A stretch of 64,000 nt of DNA from Rhizophagus clarus (GCA_015698045.1 BLAL01000285.1:1302001-1366000), one strand, 5' to 3'; numbered from the stretch's first letter, positions 1-15,821 are shown. Notes: generated from the letters alone by a model not told the origin. Made by a program: numbers and translations.

Positions 1-3899
<3,899 letters not shown>

Positions 3900-3983
3900 T
3901 CTAAAAATCTAAAAAAAAACTTACAGTGAAATCTAGTTCAAAATACCATTTATCCAAACAGTCATCTAAAACCTATAAATAAA

Positions 3984-4275
3984 AAATTTAATTAATGATC
4001 CAGATAAGATCAGCATTATTTTCATAGTAAAAAATAGAGCAAAATTCTTAATTTTAGCATTGTATAACTTAAAATTAAATATCTTTATATCATCATATCT
4101 GCATAAATAACTTATTAAATGCATAATAAAATTTTATTGTATACTATTCAAGAACCTATTCAAATAAAAAATTAAAAAAAAAAGTTAGAAATTTATTTTG
4201 AAAAGTTATACACACCAGATTTTATTTTTTTAAAATTACAATGTTAATCTTATCTGGATTGTCAATTAAATTATT
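3984..4275. mobile_element. Short TIR element (MITE), family shared with 45.6-47.8 kb
   Basis: Inverted ends: the left carries GATCCAGATAAGATCAGCAT and the right, read in reverse, carries GACAATCCAGATAAGATTAA, each flanked by TTAATT. The same inverted end pair occurs around 45637 and 47845. About 290 bp, no coding capacity. Superfamily not decided, because the flanking AT-rich bases make the target duplication ambiguous. Confidence 0.55.
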
Positions 4276-5361
4276 AAAACTTTGTTAAAAATAATTTAAA
4301 AAAAAAGTAACTAAAAAGAAATAAAACTTCCCATCCAAAATGCCATCAAGGAATCTATAAAATAAAAAAAATTTTCACCAAAAATTTCAGATAACCAGAT
4401 CCAAAAAAAACTATCTAAAAAAAAAAATAATTTATAAACAAAACTTTTTGTTAATAATTTAAAATACCCTATTTTACCTTATCATAAGATTCTACTGAAA
4501 TAATTGAAATAATACTTGATGATAATACAAGCATTGTATGATCAGTTAAATAATTAAAGAATAGTGTTAGTATAACACAATAAAAAGTTACCTGAAATTT
4601 ACATTCACAGAGTTTTAAAAAGTCATTTAAAAAAAGTAAGTTCTTATAAAAAGATAGATGTTTATCTATACATTTAATTAAAAAATTCATCTTTCCACTT
4701 CTTTAAGTAAACTTTCAAGAATCACTTTCAAGTATCTGGAGATTTCTTATAAAAAAAAGAAATAGGATATTACTAATATTCTAAGTAAAATTACTTTCCA
4801 CTCTTTAAGTTACCTTTTAAAGTTTATTTTTAAATATTTTAAAATCTCTTATAAAAAAAAAAAGAAAAATGAAATATTAGTAATGTTTACTAACATTTCA
4901 AGTAAAAAAATTCACTTTTTACTCTTCAAACTACCTTCATTATTTTTAAATGTCTGAATGGCTACTACAAGAAAAAAGAAAAAAAATAAATGGAATATTA
5001 CTAAAATTTTAAATAAAAAAAATTGCTTCAATTTACCTTCTAAAGATCATTTCCAAGTATTCTAAGTACCTGAAGAATTGCTGTAAAAAAAGAGAATAAA
5101 TGATACATTAGCAGATAATAATATTTACTAATATTTCAAATAAAAAAAATTATTTTTCATTCTTCAATTTACTTTTTAAAGATCATTTCCAAGTATCCAG
5201 GATTTCTATAAAAGAAAAACAAAGAGACAGAATGTTAAAAATGTTTACTAATATTCCAAGCTAAAAAAGATACTTTCTCTTCTTCAAGTACCTTCCAATG
5301 ATTATTTTAAAGATTTTAAAAGGTTTCTTAAAAAAAAAAAAATAAATAAAACATTAGTAAT

Positions 5362-5882
5362 TAGTGTTGCAATCTGTGAATATTCTATTATCTGTTATCT
5401 GTCATTCATTCAATTATCTGTTTAATACAAATATATGAGAAAAACAGATTTGATATTATCTGGATACCCTAGCAAATATCTGAAGATAATCTGATAGGTA
5501 ATCCAGTAAAATATCTTACAAGTATTCTATATTTCTGATTTATAATTCCAGTCAGAATTAATAAAAATTGCCTTTTTTAAAAATTAAAGTCAGTTATATG
5601 AAATTCCAATTAAAACAATTTTTAAAAACTAGAAAGAATTTTTTATGAAATAGTTATCGTCAAAAATGGAAACTCTGCAGTATTATACAATTCCTTGATA
5701 TAGTAATTTTTAATGTTTTAGTCAGAATTATAAAAATTATACAGGTATTCAAATAATCTATCACAGGTGGTCAAATTATCTGCCCATTCGATCTATTTTT
5801 AAAATTTTTATTCAGATAATGATAAATAATGCCAGATAATCTAACTTAGATACAAATGGTAGATAGAAGAATTGCAACACAA
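5362..5882. mobile_element. hAT-type MITE with perfect 8-bp target duplication
   Basis: A 521 bp element with ends TAGTGTTGCAAT and, inverted, TTGTGTTGCAAT. It is flanked by a perfect 8-bp duplication TTAGTAAT (5354-5361 and 5883-5890), the hAT hallmark. The interior is rich in ATTATCTG/CAGATAAT subterminal motifs, typical transposase-binding clusters of hAT elements. No open reading frame, so non-autonomous. It is inserted in mini-exon array A. Confidence 0.85.
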
Positions 5883-6180
5883 TTAGTAATATTTCAAGCA
5901 AAAAAAAATAGCAAAAAAAAGAAATAAAACATTAGTAATATCTATTAATATTTCAAATAAAAAGAAAATACTTCTCTTATCTTTTGAGAGTCATTTAAAT
6001 GTCTAAAAGATTTTTTAAAAAAAAATTGGAGGTTAGTAAAGTTTACTATTTTTTAAATTTAAAAAAGTTATTCTTATTTCTTCTTTAAATACCTTTTAAA
6101 GACATTCTGTCAATTTTAAAATATCTGAAAAATTTTTATAAAAAGTGAAATATTTTTGAATTTGTATCTAACAGTATTTT

Positions 6181-6354
6181 TATGAAAAAAAAATGTTTAT
6201 TAAAAATATTTCTTAACAAAAAAAAATAGAAAATTTCTAAGTTTACACAGGATATTCAAATACAGTACCACGTGATTAAACTTACTGATTAGTTGATTAG
6301 TCTTACAATTACATCAAATTGATTAATTAATTATTTGTTTACATGTTCTTTTTC
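6181..6354. other. Spacer between divergent arrays A and B
   Basis: AT-rich. Contains a less AT-rich patch with CACGTG (around 6270) and ATTAATTAATTA. It lies between array A, whose splice-like polarity points left, and array B, whose polarity points right, so it is the place where a divergent promoter would be expected. That role is only inference. Confidence 0.3.
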
Positions 6355-6600
6355 TTTTCAGGTGGTTCTTTACGAAGCCTACAAAGGTATTGTATATTTC
6401 TATTTTTTCTTTATTTATTTTCAATTTTTCAATTTTTCTTTTTCTTTCTAACCTTCTTCTCTTCTTTTTAGATCTTTTATCATTAGATTATTTCAATTTC
6501 ATATAAAGGTATGCATTTCTATCCTTTTTTCCTTTTTTTTTGTTTTGTTTTTAAATTTCTTTTTTTTTCTTTAGGTCTTTGGGCTCTTTTAGTTTTGTAA
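6355..6600 (+). repeat. Mini-exon array B (plus strand)
   Basis: Three successive units read on the plus strand: a pyrimidine tract ending TTTTCAG, TTTTTAG or CTTTAG, then a pseudo-exon of about 25-40 nt ending in AAAG, then GTATTG or GTATGC donors. Same architecture as arrays A and C-E but the opposite direction to neighbouring array A. Confidence 0.5.
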
Positions 6601-7235
6601 ACAAAGATACAGTATATTTACTTTTTATTCTTATTTCCTTTGTTATTTTTTATGTTTTATTTTTACTAACTGAGCTATTTTATTCTTTTCTTTATGGGGG
6701 TTGGCTTTTCGTTTTCATTTTCTTTTTATTTTATTTTCCATTTTGTTTTTACTTTATGTTTTTGCTTTCCATATCATCTTTGTTTTCCACTTCTACATTT
6801 TATTTTCGTATTCTCCTATTTTCATTTCATTTTTGTTTACCTCTTTTTCATTTTGTTTTTTTTTTATTTTTCTCTCTTTCATTTTATTTTGTATTCTTCT
6901 TTCCATTTTGTTTTTATATTCTCTCTTTTCATTTTCGTATTTCCTTTTCTATTTCATTTTTATTTTCCTATCTTTTTATTTCATTTCTTTTTCATTTAAC
7001 ATTTTCATTTCATTTTTCTTCTTGTTATTCCTTTTTATTTTCATTTTGTTTTTTTTTCACATTTAACCTTCCTATTTCCATTTCGTTTCTTTCTATTTAA
7101 CCCTTCCATATTCTTTAACTCTTTCCATTTTTCTTTTCTTCTTTTTTGATTTATTTTTTTCTTGTCTAACCAATTCCTTTTCATTTTCATTCTTTTACCT
7201 TTTTCTTTATTGTTCTTGTTTACTTTCATTTTTAT
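6601..7235 (+). repeat. Long pyrimidine-strand tract of TTTTCATTTTG-like repeats
   Basis: About 600 bp in which the plus strand is almost only T and C with scattered A and G, made of degenerate ~20 bp repeats around TTTTCATTTTGTTTTT. Open frames across it (for example 6579-7100) encode only Phe/Ser/Leu/Ile low-complexity peptide and are judged composition artefacts. The tract directly follows array B. Confidence 0.7.
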
Positions 7236-7375
7236 AATATTTTATAAAAAAAAAAAAGAAATCTCATTTTGTTAGAAATATTTTTTAATAAAAAAAAATT
7301 CCTTTCTCTATTTATCTTAGATTCATGTTTATAGTATTCTTAATTAAAAAATTTTTTTTTTTTGCTATTCTGATA

Positions 7376-8002
7376 AACAGGGCGGACATCCCTTATATTA
7401 TCACATTATTACCAATCATTTTGCCGATCATTTACTAGTCATCTATTCGATATTATCACATAAAAAAAATACCATTATGGGTTATTTTTTTTGCAAATTC
7501 TACTTACATAAACCTGAAGTTCTATGGCTTAGCCCGAAGCTTCAAAGTCAAATTAGCAGGTGATTGGCATATACTGTATAATATATATTATGATATTGAT
7601 TATTAAAAATTTTGGCCTAAAGCTAACTTTTTGATTATCTAAAATTTTCTCCGATTATTTTTACCACCAATTCTTAAACACCTAAATAGTGTATCTTGAA
7701 AGTTTCAAGTTTGGCCCAAAGTTCTGTGGCTTGGCCCGAAGCTTCAAAGTCAAATTAGTAAATGATCGGCATATATATGAATTATTGAAAATTTTAGCTT
7801 AAAGCTAACTTTGGAACCACATTTTATTTTGCCACATTACTTTTACATTTAATTATTTATAACTCACTTTATTAAATAAAATAATTAAATATAATTTTTA
7901 GAACATTTGTGGTTTGGGATAAGGCTTCAAATTTAAGGTGATATCATATATATTATAATCGGCAAATGATCGACATGTGATATAAGGTATGTCCGCCCTG
8001 TT
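7376..8002. mobile_element. Mutator-like (MULE) MITE with 9-bp target duplication
   Basis: A 627 bp element. Inverted ends start AACAGGGCGGACATCCCTTA on the left and, read in reverse, AACAGGGCGGACATACCTTA on the right. A perfect 9-bp duplication ATTCTGATA flanks it (7367-7375 and 8003-8011), as expected for Mutator-type transposition. Inside are two diverged direct copies (about 7519-7580 and 7711-7770) containing GGCCCGAAGCTTCAAAGTCA-like sequence. No coding capacity. Confidence 0.85.
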
Positions 8003-8809
8003 ATTCTGATATAAATACAGTCAACTTTCTCTATAGTTACACATTTAGAACAGTCTATATTTGATGACTATGATAAGATGTGACTATAAACAATAAAATC
8101 TTATAATTAAATAGTAATTTTGGCCAGAATTATAAATTATAATAATTTTGGTTAAATATTCACATCATAGTAATTTTGTCAATATTATTTCAATTATTAT
8201 AGATTTATAACCATTAGATTCCTCTTGATGAGACAATTCCAACAAGCCTAAGATCATTAAAATCTGATTACTAGAACCTATAGTAATTAAAATAAAGTCA
8301 AAATATTTAATATTACGCAAATTTTACATGTATAAAATGCTGATTTGATATTTAAAATTGAATTACTCAGTCAATATTATTGCGGTTTTCAAAAAAATTG
8401 ATCTGCATAAAATTTTCATGTATATACACCCTCTAAAATTTAAATTGCGTAACTAAATATTAATAAGCTAGTGCCAAAAAAATTTTTTTAACACACAAAA
8501 ATTTTTTATTCACGTTAAAAACAGAACCTAAAGACTTCATAGAGTAAGTTTTATAAGTACTTTCATATATTTTATTATATTCTTATTCCACTTTATTTCT
8601 GTAATCACACTTTAAATCACAAAGTAATCACAGTTCATTATACAAAAGTAGCAATAAATAGACTACATTTTTTTTCTTTTTAACATAAAATTTTTTTTTA
8701 TTCACATTAAAAATAGAACTTGAAAAACTTAGAAAATAAGTTTATGTATTAACTTAATAAGACTTATTACATTCTTATTCACTCTAACGATCACTGGTCA
8801 AAATCGATG

Positions 8810-9010
8810 CTATCGGGTACATATCGGGTACCTACATATCGGTGATTAATCAGGTATATATCGGGCTTTTTTACATATCGGGTACCCGATTTGTCACATC
8901 TTAAAAATGTGCCTAAAATTTAGTCCCCGATATGTTATATCGGGCGCCCGATATTTGTACGAAAATTCAAAAATTATTATATATATCGGGCACCGATATT
9001 TGTACGAATC
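8810..9010. repeat. CACTA-1 left subterminal palindrome cluster
   Basis: Repeated TATCGGGTACC and CCCGATAT motifs in both orientations, several forming palindromes such as TATCGGGCGCCCGATAT. The counterpart cluster is at the right end. Likely transposase or accessory-protein binding sites, by analogy with plant En/Spm. Confidence 0.75.
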
Positions 9011-9164
9011 TTTTAATTTTTTCTTAATTAACGAACGTTTGCTTACGTTTCATTTTTTTTTCCTTTTATGTCTTCCTTTCTTCTCCGTCTCAACTTAATT
9101 GGATTGATCGGATCCAATCATTATAAAATTTTTTTATCGATTGTCTATCATAAAAAAAAAAATT

Positions 9165-9260
9165 CTTTTTCGGTTTTAACCCGGTTTTTTTATTCCTTTT
9201 CTGGTTTAAGCCGAAATTATTTTTTTTTTATTTTCTTTTCGGTTTTGAACCGGAATTTAC
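9165..9260 (+). repeat. Short CGGTTTTAACCGG tandem repeat
   Basis: Three diverged ~35 bp units, each with a CGGTTT..AACCGG-like partial palindrome separated by T-rich sequence. They lie just inside the left end of CACTA-1. Role unknown. Confidence 0.5.
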
Positions 9261-9555
9261 TTTCTTTTTTTTTGTAAGTATTGCCGGACGAATCATACGA
9301 ACCCGCCCATACGTGTAGGACCTCATTAAGAATGAATATTAACCACAATTTTCCCAATTAATCTATTCATCATATGTTTCTAAAATTAGTACTGATAAAA
9401 ATTTTGTGACATAACGCCAATTTTCATTTTCACGTTTTATTGATTTCACACGTTTTCTCAAAAATCTCTTTCCTTTCTAATAGGTAAAGTTGACATTATA
9501 TACAAACTATTTGGTCTACCATCTAACTTTTGCGTTCCTTCTATTTTTCGCTCAG

Positions 9556-9952
9556 TATGGGTCGTCAGTCACAAGATAGGAAAAAGAAGTTTCGAAAGTC
9601 GATACAAAAAATATGTGCGAGGGGCGAGAAAATTTGCTAAACGCATAAACGCCATAAATGCAAATCGACAAGCGCGCTATAAAGCACGCATTGAACTTGA
9701 GCGTGAAGAAGTACCTGAGTGTGAAGTAGATGATAATGGCAAGTATTCCTTGGGTTTACGCTCGGCCATGATTACATTTTTGTTTAGCGGTCTTGTGCAT
9801 CCAATGGTTATCAATCTTGCATTAGCTTTTTGTGTTGTATCCCCATTCTATTTAAATAAACGGTTCCAGAAAATGGGTAATGCTTTTCACTAACACTGGA
9901 AAATACTTTTTTTTTCCTTTTTTTAGATAACGATTCCAACATCAACTTGTAG
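9556..9952 (+). CDS. Possible small CACTA-1 gene, 5' end not resolved
   Basis: An open frame runs from an acceptor-like CGCTCAG (ending 9555) through 9876. It then uses a GTAATG donor with CACTAACA branch-like sequence and a T-rich acceptor at 9926, and ends at a stop at 9952. The predicted piece is about 115 residues: an Arg/Lys-rich first half (SRYKKYVRGARKFAKR and on) and a hydrophobic stretch (FLFSGLVHPMVINLALAF). An upstream GTAAAG..CTAAC..CAG (about 9482-9555) looks like another intron, but no convincing first exon with ATG was found. No family recognised. It could be a relic exon set rather than a working gene. Confidence 0.35.
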
Positions 9953-10289
9953 ATCGTTAGTTCGTTACCGTTTTATAAGTATTCAAGTGGAATAAAAGTT
10001 TTTATACTGTATCAATAATTTATTTTAGACGGTTTGTGTTATTAATTAAATTTTTATGTTCTTTATCAGAGGAGAATGATGTAATGATCTTATTATTTCA
10101 CTACTATCTTATAATAAAACATATTTCTTCACTGTTTAATTTGTACTCCCCATGATTATGTTTGTATAATTTTTCAATAATTGAAATACATATGTAGGGT
10201 AGGATCAACCGTATTGTTGATTGTACTCCATGCATAGTGTGATTAGTGTCATGTAATGCAAAAAATCATGTTTCTTTAACTCATGTTTA

Positions 10290-10560
10290 AACTCGTGATG
10301 AATTCGTGCTCAACTTGAGTTGATAAAATTATTACAAAATCATTGATTTTATTAAATTTATCAGAATTTTTATACCTAATTAAAGATGATTAACATAAAA
10401 TTCACTAACGATTTTATTATAACATTACCGACTTTTTTGTTAATCTTGGATATTTTATTTTGAATTTAAATTGTTCGCTTTGAACTCGAGTTGAACTTGA
10501 GTTCAACTCGAGTTTAACTCGTTCGCTCAAGTGTATTGTGGATCCGTAATTATTAAATTG
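10290..10560. repeat. Left arm of internal inverted repeat in CACTA-1
   Basis: About 260 bp, starting near ATTCGTGCTCAACTTGAG and ending with a cluster of AACTCGAGTTGAACTCGAGT-type units. The inverted copy is at about 17500-17990, and a partial copy of the right arm sits in CACTA-2 at 24980-25190. The two arms bracket all three main genes of CACTA-1. They may be termini of an older nested element or structural arms of this one; no clear target duplication was found. Confidence 0.6.
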
Positions 10561-10647
10561 TGATATGATATTTGTATATTGTAGATCATTAAATATTACA
10601 TCATAGAATTTCATGGAACTTAGAAAACAGGATGTTAGTGTAACATA

Positions 10648-13600
10648 CTATACATTAAATTTTCTATTCAAAGGTATTATCGACAAATATTTTCCTTTTC
10701 CTACATTTACGTGTTTGAATTTTGTAGCGCGACATAATATTCTATGGACCGCTATTAGTGAATCACAACCTTCCTCGCAGTGTTCAGCTTTCCATAGCTC
10801 CGTGTTTGATATTTCCGGCTCCATGAATCTATGCTTAAACCGAATGTCAGAGGAAGGTGCGTTTTTATACCACTTGACATATGCCAGGAGATGAGTTTTT
10901 GGCCCTTCGGGTAATTTAAGCGTATGTTCAAAGTAATATTGAACCTCTCCTGGATATATGTCAGTTGATTCATCATTAAATGCTTTCCATTTTGCAAGAA
11001 TGGTCGAATTTTTTTCATGACGAGCCGAAATCATGGATCCAAAAATTTCGGCGCCAATTTGTAATCTTGCATATTGATTGATTTGTAGATCCATGAATCC
11101 TAATATCTCATCCTTTTCTTTCTCGTACAATATTTGATACCATTCACACAGAAACTCTCGCAATTCCAAAGGCATAACAACCCTTAAATATGATGGTTTA
11201 AGGAATTGTCCCGGTATTGCTTCGGTACCATAAATTTTGGAAAGCGTAGACGTGTTATGTCTCATGGATAAGAAATGGTTCAGCTCTTCTCTTTCTGTTG
11301 TAACCGCCAAACTACCTACATCTTTTTTTGGTACAAGAAAGCAAAGAGATTCGCCTAAAAGACTGGACGACCATTTACGCGTTAAATAATAATCAACCAA
11401 GGTATTTTTAAGGACAATTTTCATTAATTCGGGCTCTATTTGCCGGTTACTGTTGGGATATGATCCTATTGATAATGGAAGTTTTTTTCTTTTTTTTTAA
11501 AAAAAAAGGACTTGAAGACACAAAAACAATTAAGTACATTACCTATATATCCGTTAAGTCTCTCAAATGGAAAAAGCCAAAAACTATATATAGGTCCATA
11601 ATCACGACAGCAATCAGCAATATGAAGCGAAAGATGTATGTTACTTGTTATAAATTCTGGCCCATATGTATTTTCTATGAGGTGAGCCATGTCTTTTAAT
11701 CTTTCTTGTGCTTCTTTCAAATCATCTTCGGTAATAATTCTCGTTACCAAAAGATTACAAGCCCGAACAAAATGACCTAAAATCTTTCTATCATTATTAT
11801 CCAGCATATCCCATAGAATATTTGTTGAATAGATCATAATGAACGTCTTCCATTGATCAGCAGTTAAATTGGAAAAACCTTCACTTCCAATTGCAATTTT
11901 TGGAGGAATGCGACCAATATCAGAAGGTAATTCAACATGATCCATTCTACTTTGTGCCACCCGAAGTTGTTCCATGCTTAATTTTTTCTGGTTCACAAAA
12001 ATAGATTTAAATATCCATTTTGCTACACCAAGGAAGAGGCAATGCATTGGATCTACTGCAGCAAAACGTACGGGATCCATATATGGAAGACGAAGCAATT
12101 CAGACCAGCGTACACCATGTTCTTTGAAGTGGTCTTCTCTAGAACTCTTTGAATTGCATTGCAACCATTCATGTACATGTTTTCTATGTGATTCTGCTGT
12201 ACTTATCTCATAGGTATGATCTCCTCCATAATGAGTTTTCTTATACTCTTCACTGTAAATACTACGTTTCTCACACCTATGGCATTTCATTACTGCAGAT
12301 CCATGTCCAAACAGCTTTCGGGTGGCTGGTATGTCTGATGATCCAACAATTAATGCAACTTTAATGTCTATACCATCAGGGCACTGATAGGTTTTTGGAA
12401 CCCTCCAACCCTTCCAGAGATCTAGAAGTTCATCTACAATAGGGGCTAAATAATGATTTATACGTTCTAGTCCCACCTCTTTTGGCCCTGGTAAAAAACC
12501 CAAATATATAGTATTTTCGGGTTTATTTCTTTCAGATCTCGGAAGGTTACAGACTGATGCATAAATAGCACCAGTGCTGTGTTGAGTATAGGTGAAAGGT
12601 TGGAACCAATCAAGATTAAAGAGAAGACCTAGATGGGTTGTGGCAGTTTCTGATGTAAAAAAAGTACTACCATCAAACGGAAAGGTTTTCCATACTTTAC
12701 CATCATAAATATCTGAGTAAAGATTAACTCCTTCTCTTCGAACCCCTGATAATTTCAGCATATTTTCAAACCCAGGTCTTTGGTATAGCATACTCAATTG
12801 CTGACGAATGCTTGGTTTTGGATATAACATACGAGGTACAGCAATTGATTCACCTTTTCTTTTTTTAAGGACAGAAAGTGGGTTGTTGCATTTGTTTCGG
12901 CGACTGGGTACTGGATTAAATGGGAATTCTTCATTTAAGCAATTCATTATGGCAGCTTTTCCTTCCTCCTTATATTCAGCAATATTTTTAACATTATGCA
13001 ATTTATGGCAATTATTACATACGGCTAACTTCATTTTCGGCTGAAAGATACTTAACATTTTTTTTGCCATATATAAAGATTTAGGAAAATTTTTGAATTG
13101 CAATTTGTTTAAACGAGTAAGTACAATATTCAAGAATTTTATTAATGCTTCAAGTGCTATATCAGGAAGTCTAAATCTTTGTTGAAATTTAAATGCCCAT
13201 AGAATAATTTCGGTCTCAATAGAGTCATTTAAATTTTCCATAACGAATTCTTCGTCATTATCGTCATCATCAATTTTGGGGTATGCAAAAAAATTTCTTA
13301 TATCATCATCCTCCTCCTCCTCTTCTTCCTGTTCTATATTATCATCATCTTCTTCATTTTCTTTTTCCTGATCTATACTATTATCATCATCCTCATCTAC
13401 TTCTTGAAAAATATAATCCTGATCTATATTATCATTTCCATTATCAAGCATAAGAGCTGGAATACGAAAGTTTGATGAAAACAATGTATGTATATTTTCA
13501 TTATTATTATTATTATTATTTGGTTCAGGATTTTTATTATTTGATTGAAAAAAATCAGGATTTGGACTTGATGTACGATGGTTATCTCTTTTTCGTTTTT

Positions 13601-14036
13601 TTGGTATGTTTGAGTTTACCTCTGTGGGATTTTCATTATGAATAATAGAGGATTTTTTTTGTTTTCTTGCCATAATGATATTTTCCTGATTTTTTCTTGC
13701 AGCATCCGATTTCCACAAATTTTCATCATTTAAATGTTTTTCCTGAGTGCGAGAATCAACTTCTACACCTTCACAACAAATACAATCACACGGATAAAAA
13801 TACCTTTTTTGGGGTTTTATTAGGTTAGTCACGGATGTTACAGAAGCTTTAGAAGTATACGAATGTTTTTTTTGGGACTTTACTAGATCATTTACAGAAG
13901 TTTCGGAGGTTTCTTTTTTTTTAGAATTTATCAAGTCAGCTACAAAGGTTTCAGAGGTTTCAGAATACTGCTTTTTTTTGGGCTTTATTAAGTCAGCCAC
14001 AGAGGTCTTGATTTTAGATTTTGTATTATTATTCAT
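10648..14036 (-). CDS. CACTA (Tnp2-type) transposase
   Basis: Cuts and joins the CACTA ends. Two exons: 14036-11543 and 11465-10648, with a 77-nt intron (GTAATG donor, CAATAG acceptor) that joins the frames into GYIGSYPNSNRQIEPEL; total 1103 residues. N-terminus: four imperfect SVADLIKPKKK-like repeats (residues ~10-78), then a Cys-rich segment CDCICCEG (~82-90), poly-Asn, and a very acidic stretch (~205-265). Tnp2 core: NLDWFQPF (Asp ~476), FLPGPKEVGLERINHYLAPI, SSDIPA (Asp ~568), a CHRC zinc-binding pair (~585), AAVDPMHCLFLGVAKWI (Asp ~662), and FPFERLNGYI (Glu ~825). These fit the DDE-type catalytic set of the family. It is divergent from the partner gene 400 bp away. No break seen, so probably active or recently active. 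Confidence 0.93.
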
Positions 14037-14049
14037 TTTACTATTACTA

Positions 14050-14436
14050 ATATGTTTAATATCTAGTACTGTATTTTATTAAAGAAAGTTATTAACTGTA
14101 TTTTATTAAAGAAAATTATTAATAAAAAGTTATTAACTGTATTTTATTAAAGAAGTTATTTTATTAAAGAAGTTATTAACTATATATTTTAGAAAGTTAT
14201 TAGGTAAAAGACGCGAATATGATGCGATCTGAAAGGTGCATGTGAACAAGACAAACGCGAATATGATGCGAATCTGAAAGGTGCACGTGAACAAGACAAA
14301 CGCGAATATGATGCGATCTTGCATGTGAGCAAGAATTGCAAAACAAAATTTTACGTGACACGCGAACAGAGATTTGTTATAAATACCCTCTATCCCCAAG
14401 TATTTTTGAAGATAGATTTCAACTTTTATTCAAAAG
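14050..14436. promoter_or_regulatory. Divergent intergenic region with direct repeats
   Basis: The region lies between the transposase start (14036, minus) and the partner gene start (14437, plus). It holds four ~25 bp copies around TTATTAACTGTATTTTATTA (14070-14190) and three ~54 bp copies of CGCGAATATGATGCGATCTG-like sequence with GGTGCATGTGAACAAGACAA (14210-14335). A shared promoter with repeated factor or transposase binding sites is the natural reading, but is inference. Confidence 0.6.
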
Positions 14437-15821
14437 ATGGATAGTGATCAGGAGTCATCCTCTTCGTCCTCATCTTCATCCTCCTCTTTGCACCAAAAGA
14501 TGGATAGTGATCAGGAGTCATCCCCTTCGTCCTCATCTTCATCCTCCTCTTCGCACCCAACCTCCTCTATTTATAATAAAAGTTCATATAAAGAGATCAA
14601 AGTAAGTATTATTTTATCATTTGTTATTTCTACCTTTTATTTATATTTATATATACAGAAAGAAGTGTTCATCTGGGTGGACTCAGAGTTAAAAGATGTT
14701 TATGAAATAAATAATGAACGTACATGGGCAGAACAAAAAGAGAACATAATTACGACACTATTGCCACCACTCTATAAGCTGATGAATAAAAGATACACTG
14801 TTTCAAACAGTGACCTACTAAGAATGCTACATGGACGTTGGCGCTCACGCCATCGTGTGCACAATATAAGATTGCAAGGGGAGGAAAAAGCAAAACAGAA
14901 TAAGAGAAGAACCAAGAAGAATACTAGGATGCAAGATGTAATAAATATTTTATTAACATAAAATAGAAAATTCAACTAACTATGCTATATTTACAATTAC
15001 ATAATTAGAAAAAAAGAAGAAGAACAAAAGCAACAGATTATTTAATACGAAGTAATAACAAATATATCAGACGATATCCTGAAGAAGACTTAGTAAAAAT
15101 ACTAAAAGACTCGGGTTATCATTCTGAAGAATGGGAAAAGACGGATACTGAAGAAGAAGATGATGATGATGTAATTACTGAAGAATCTGCTGCTAAAGAA
15201 AAATCATCATCAATTCATATTTATGGAAGATGGTGGCGTTCTTCTGCAGTATGTATTTATGATTTTTTTATTTATTAGATTTACTTATTTAATCCTTTCG
15301 ACCTGTGTTATTGATAAGCTATTGTTTTAATTAAATGAATAAATTCAATAAACATTATACAAATCTTTTCAATCCATAAAATCGAAGTGATAAATTTTTT
15401 ATTGTTTTTTACTAATTCCTTACGAATCAATTATTACAAATATAAAATTCAATTGTTTAAGCTTTGCCGTTTGCTACACAAACGGATCGATCCAGCGGTC
15501 AAGATATTAAGAAAAAAACCACAAATTGTAAAAACTAAAAGAGCTAAAAATTTTAAAACGACCACTGATGAGCTACCCGTGGGTGCGCCAAATTGGTGTT
15601 TAAATCAGGAAGCTCTTAAAAGATTTAATAGGCCGACTAATAATATCCCAGTATATGATTATGATACTGGTCAAGAAGATGATAATGGTAATCATAGTGA
15701 TACTGAAGATGATTACGAAGAAGAAAATAGGGCAAATTCTAATAAAAGAAAGAGAAAAAAAACTAAAAAAAAATCAAAAAAAAAAAGGAGAGAAAAGAAG
15801 CATAAATCAAAAAAAGATTAA
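14437..15821 (+). CDS. CACTA-1 partner gene (possible TNPA-like accessory protein)
   Basis: Four exons were joined by splice consensus with frame kept throughout: 14437-14601, 14659-14937, 15009-15248 and 15462-15821; 347 residues. The N-terminus has two copies of MDSDQESS followed by long serine runs. The middle contains two related motifs, LLRMLHGRWRSRHRVHN and IHIYGRWWRSSALCRLLHKR, suggesting a duplicated basic Trp-containing DNA-binding module separated by an acidic stretch. The C-terminus is acidic, then strongly Lys-rich (nuclear localisation likely). It is divergent from the Tnp2 transposase and inside the same element, the usual place of the second CACTA protein that binds subterminal repeats; that role is inference from position and composition. 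No named domain was recognised. Confidence 0.7.

Larger units (their letters stand above)
3900..6180 (-). repeat. Mini-exon array A (minus strand), interrupted by two MITEs
   Basis: Degenerate tandem units of roughly 100-120 bp. Read on the minus strand, units consist of a pyrimidine tract ending in AG, a 30-60 nt pseudo-exon, a GTAA-type donor, and a spacer carrying TTACTAA or TACTAA sequences. Examples of pseudo-exons lie near 4930-4965, 5035-5085 and 5160-5210; another at about 3925-3975 ends in a perfect GTAAG donor. Two MITEs (3984-4275 and 5362-5882) interrupt the array. No long open frame links the pseudo-exons. Confidence 0.6.

Noticed and set aside
6579-7100. Open frames of 100-170 codons on the plus strand
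   Set aside because: They encode only Phe/Ser/Leu/Ile low-complexity peptide; all three frames stay open together because of the T/C-rich repeat.
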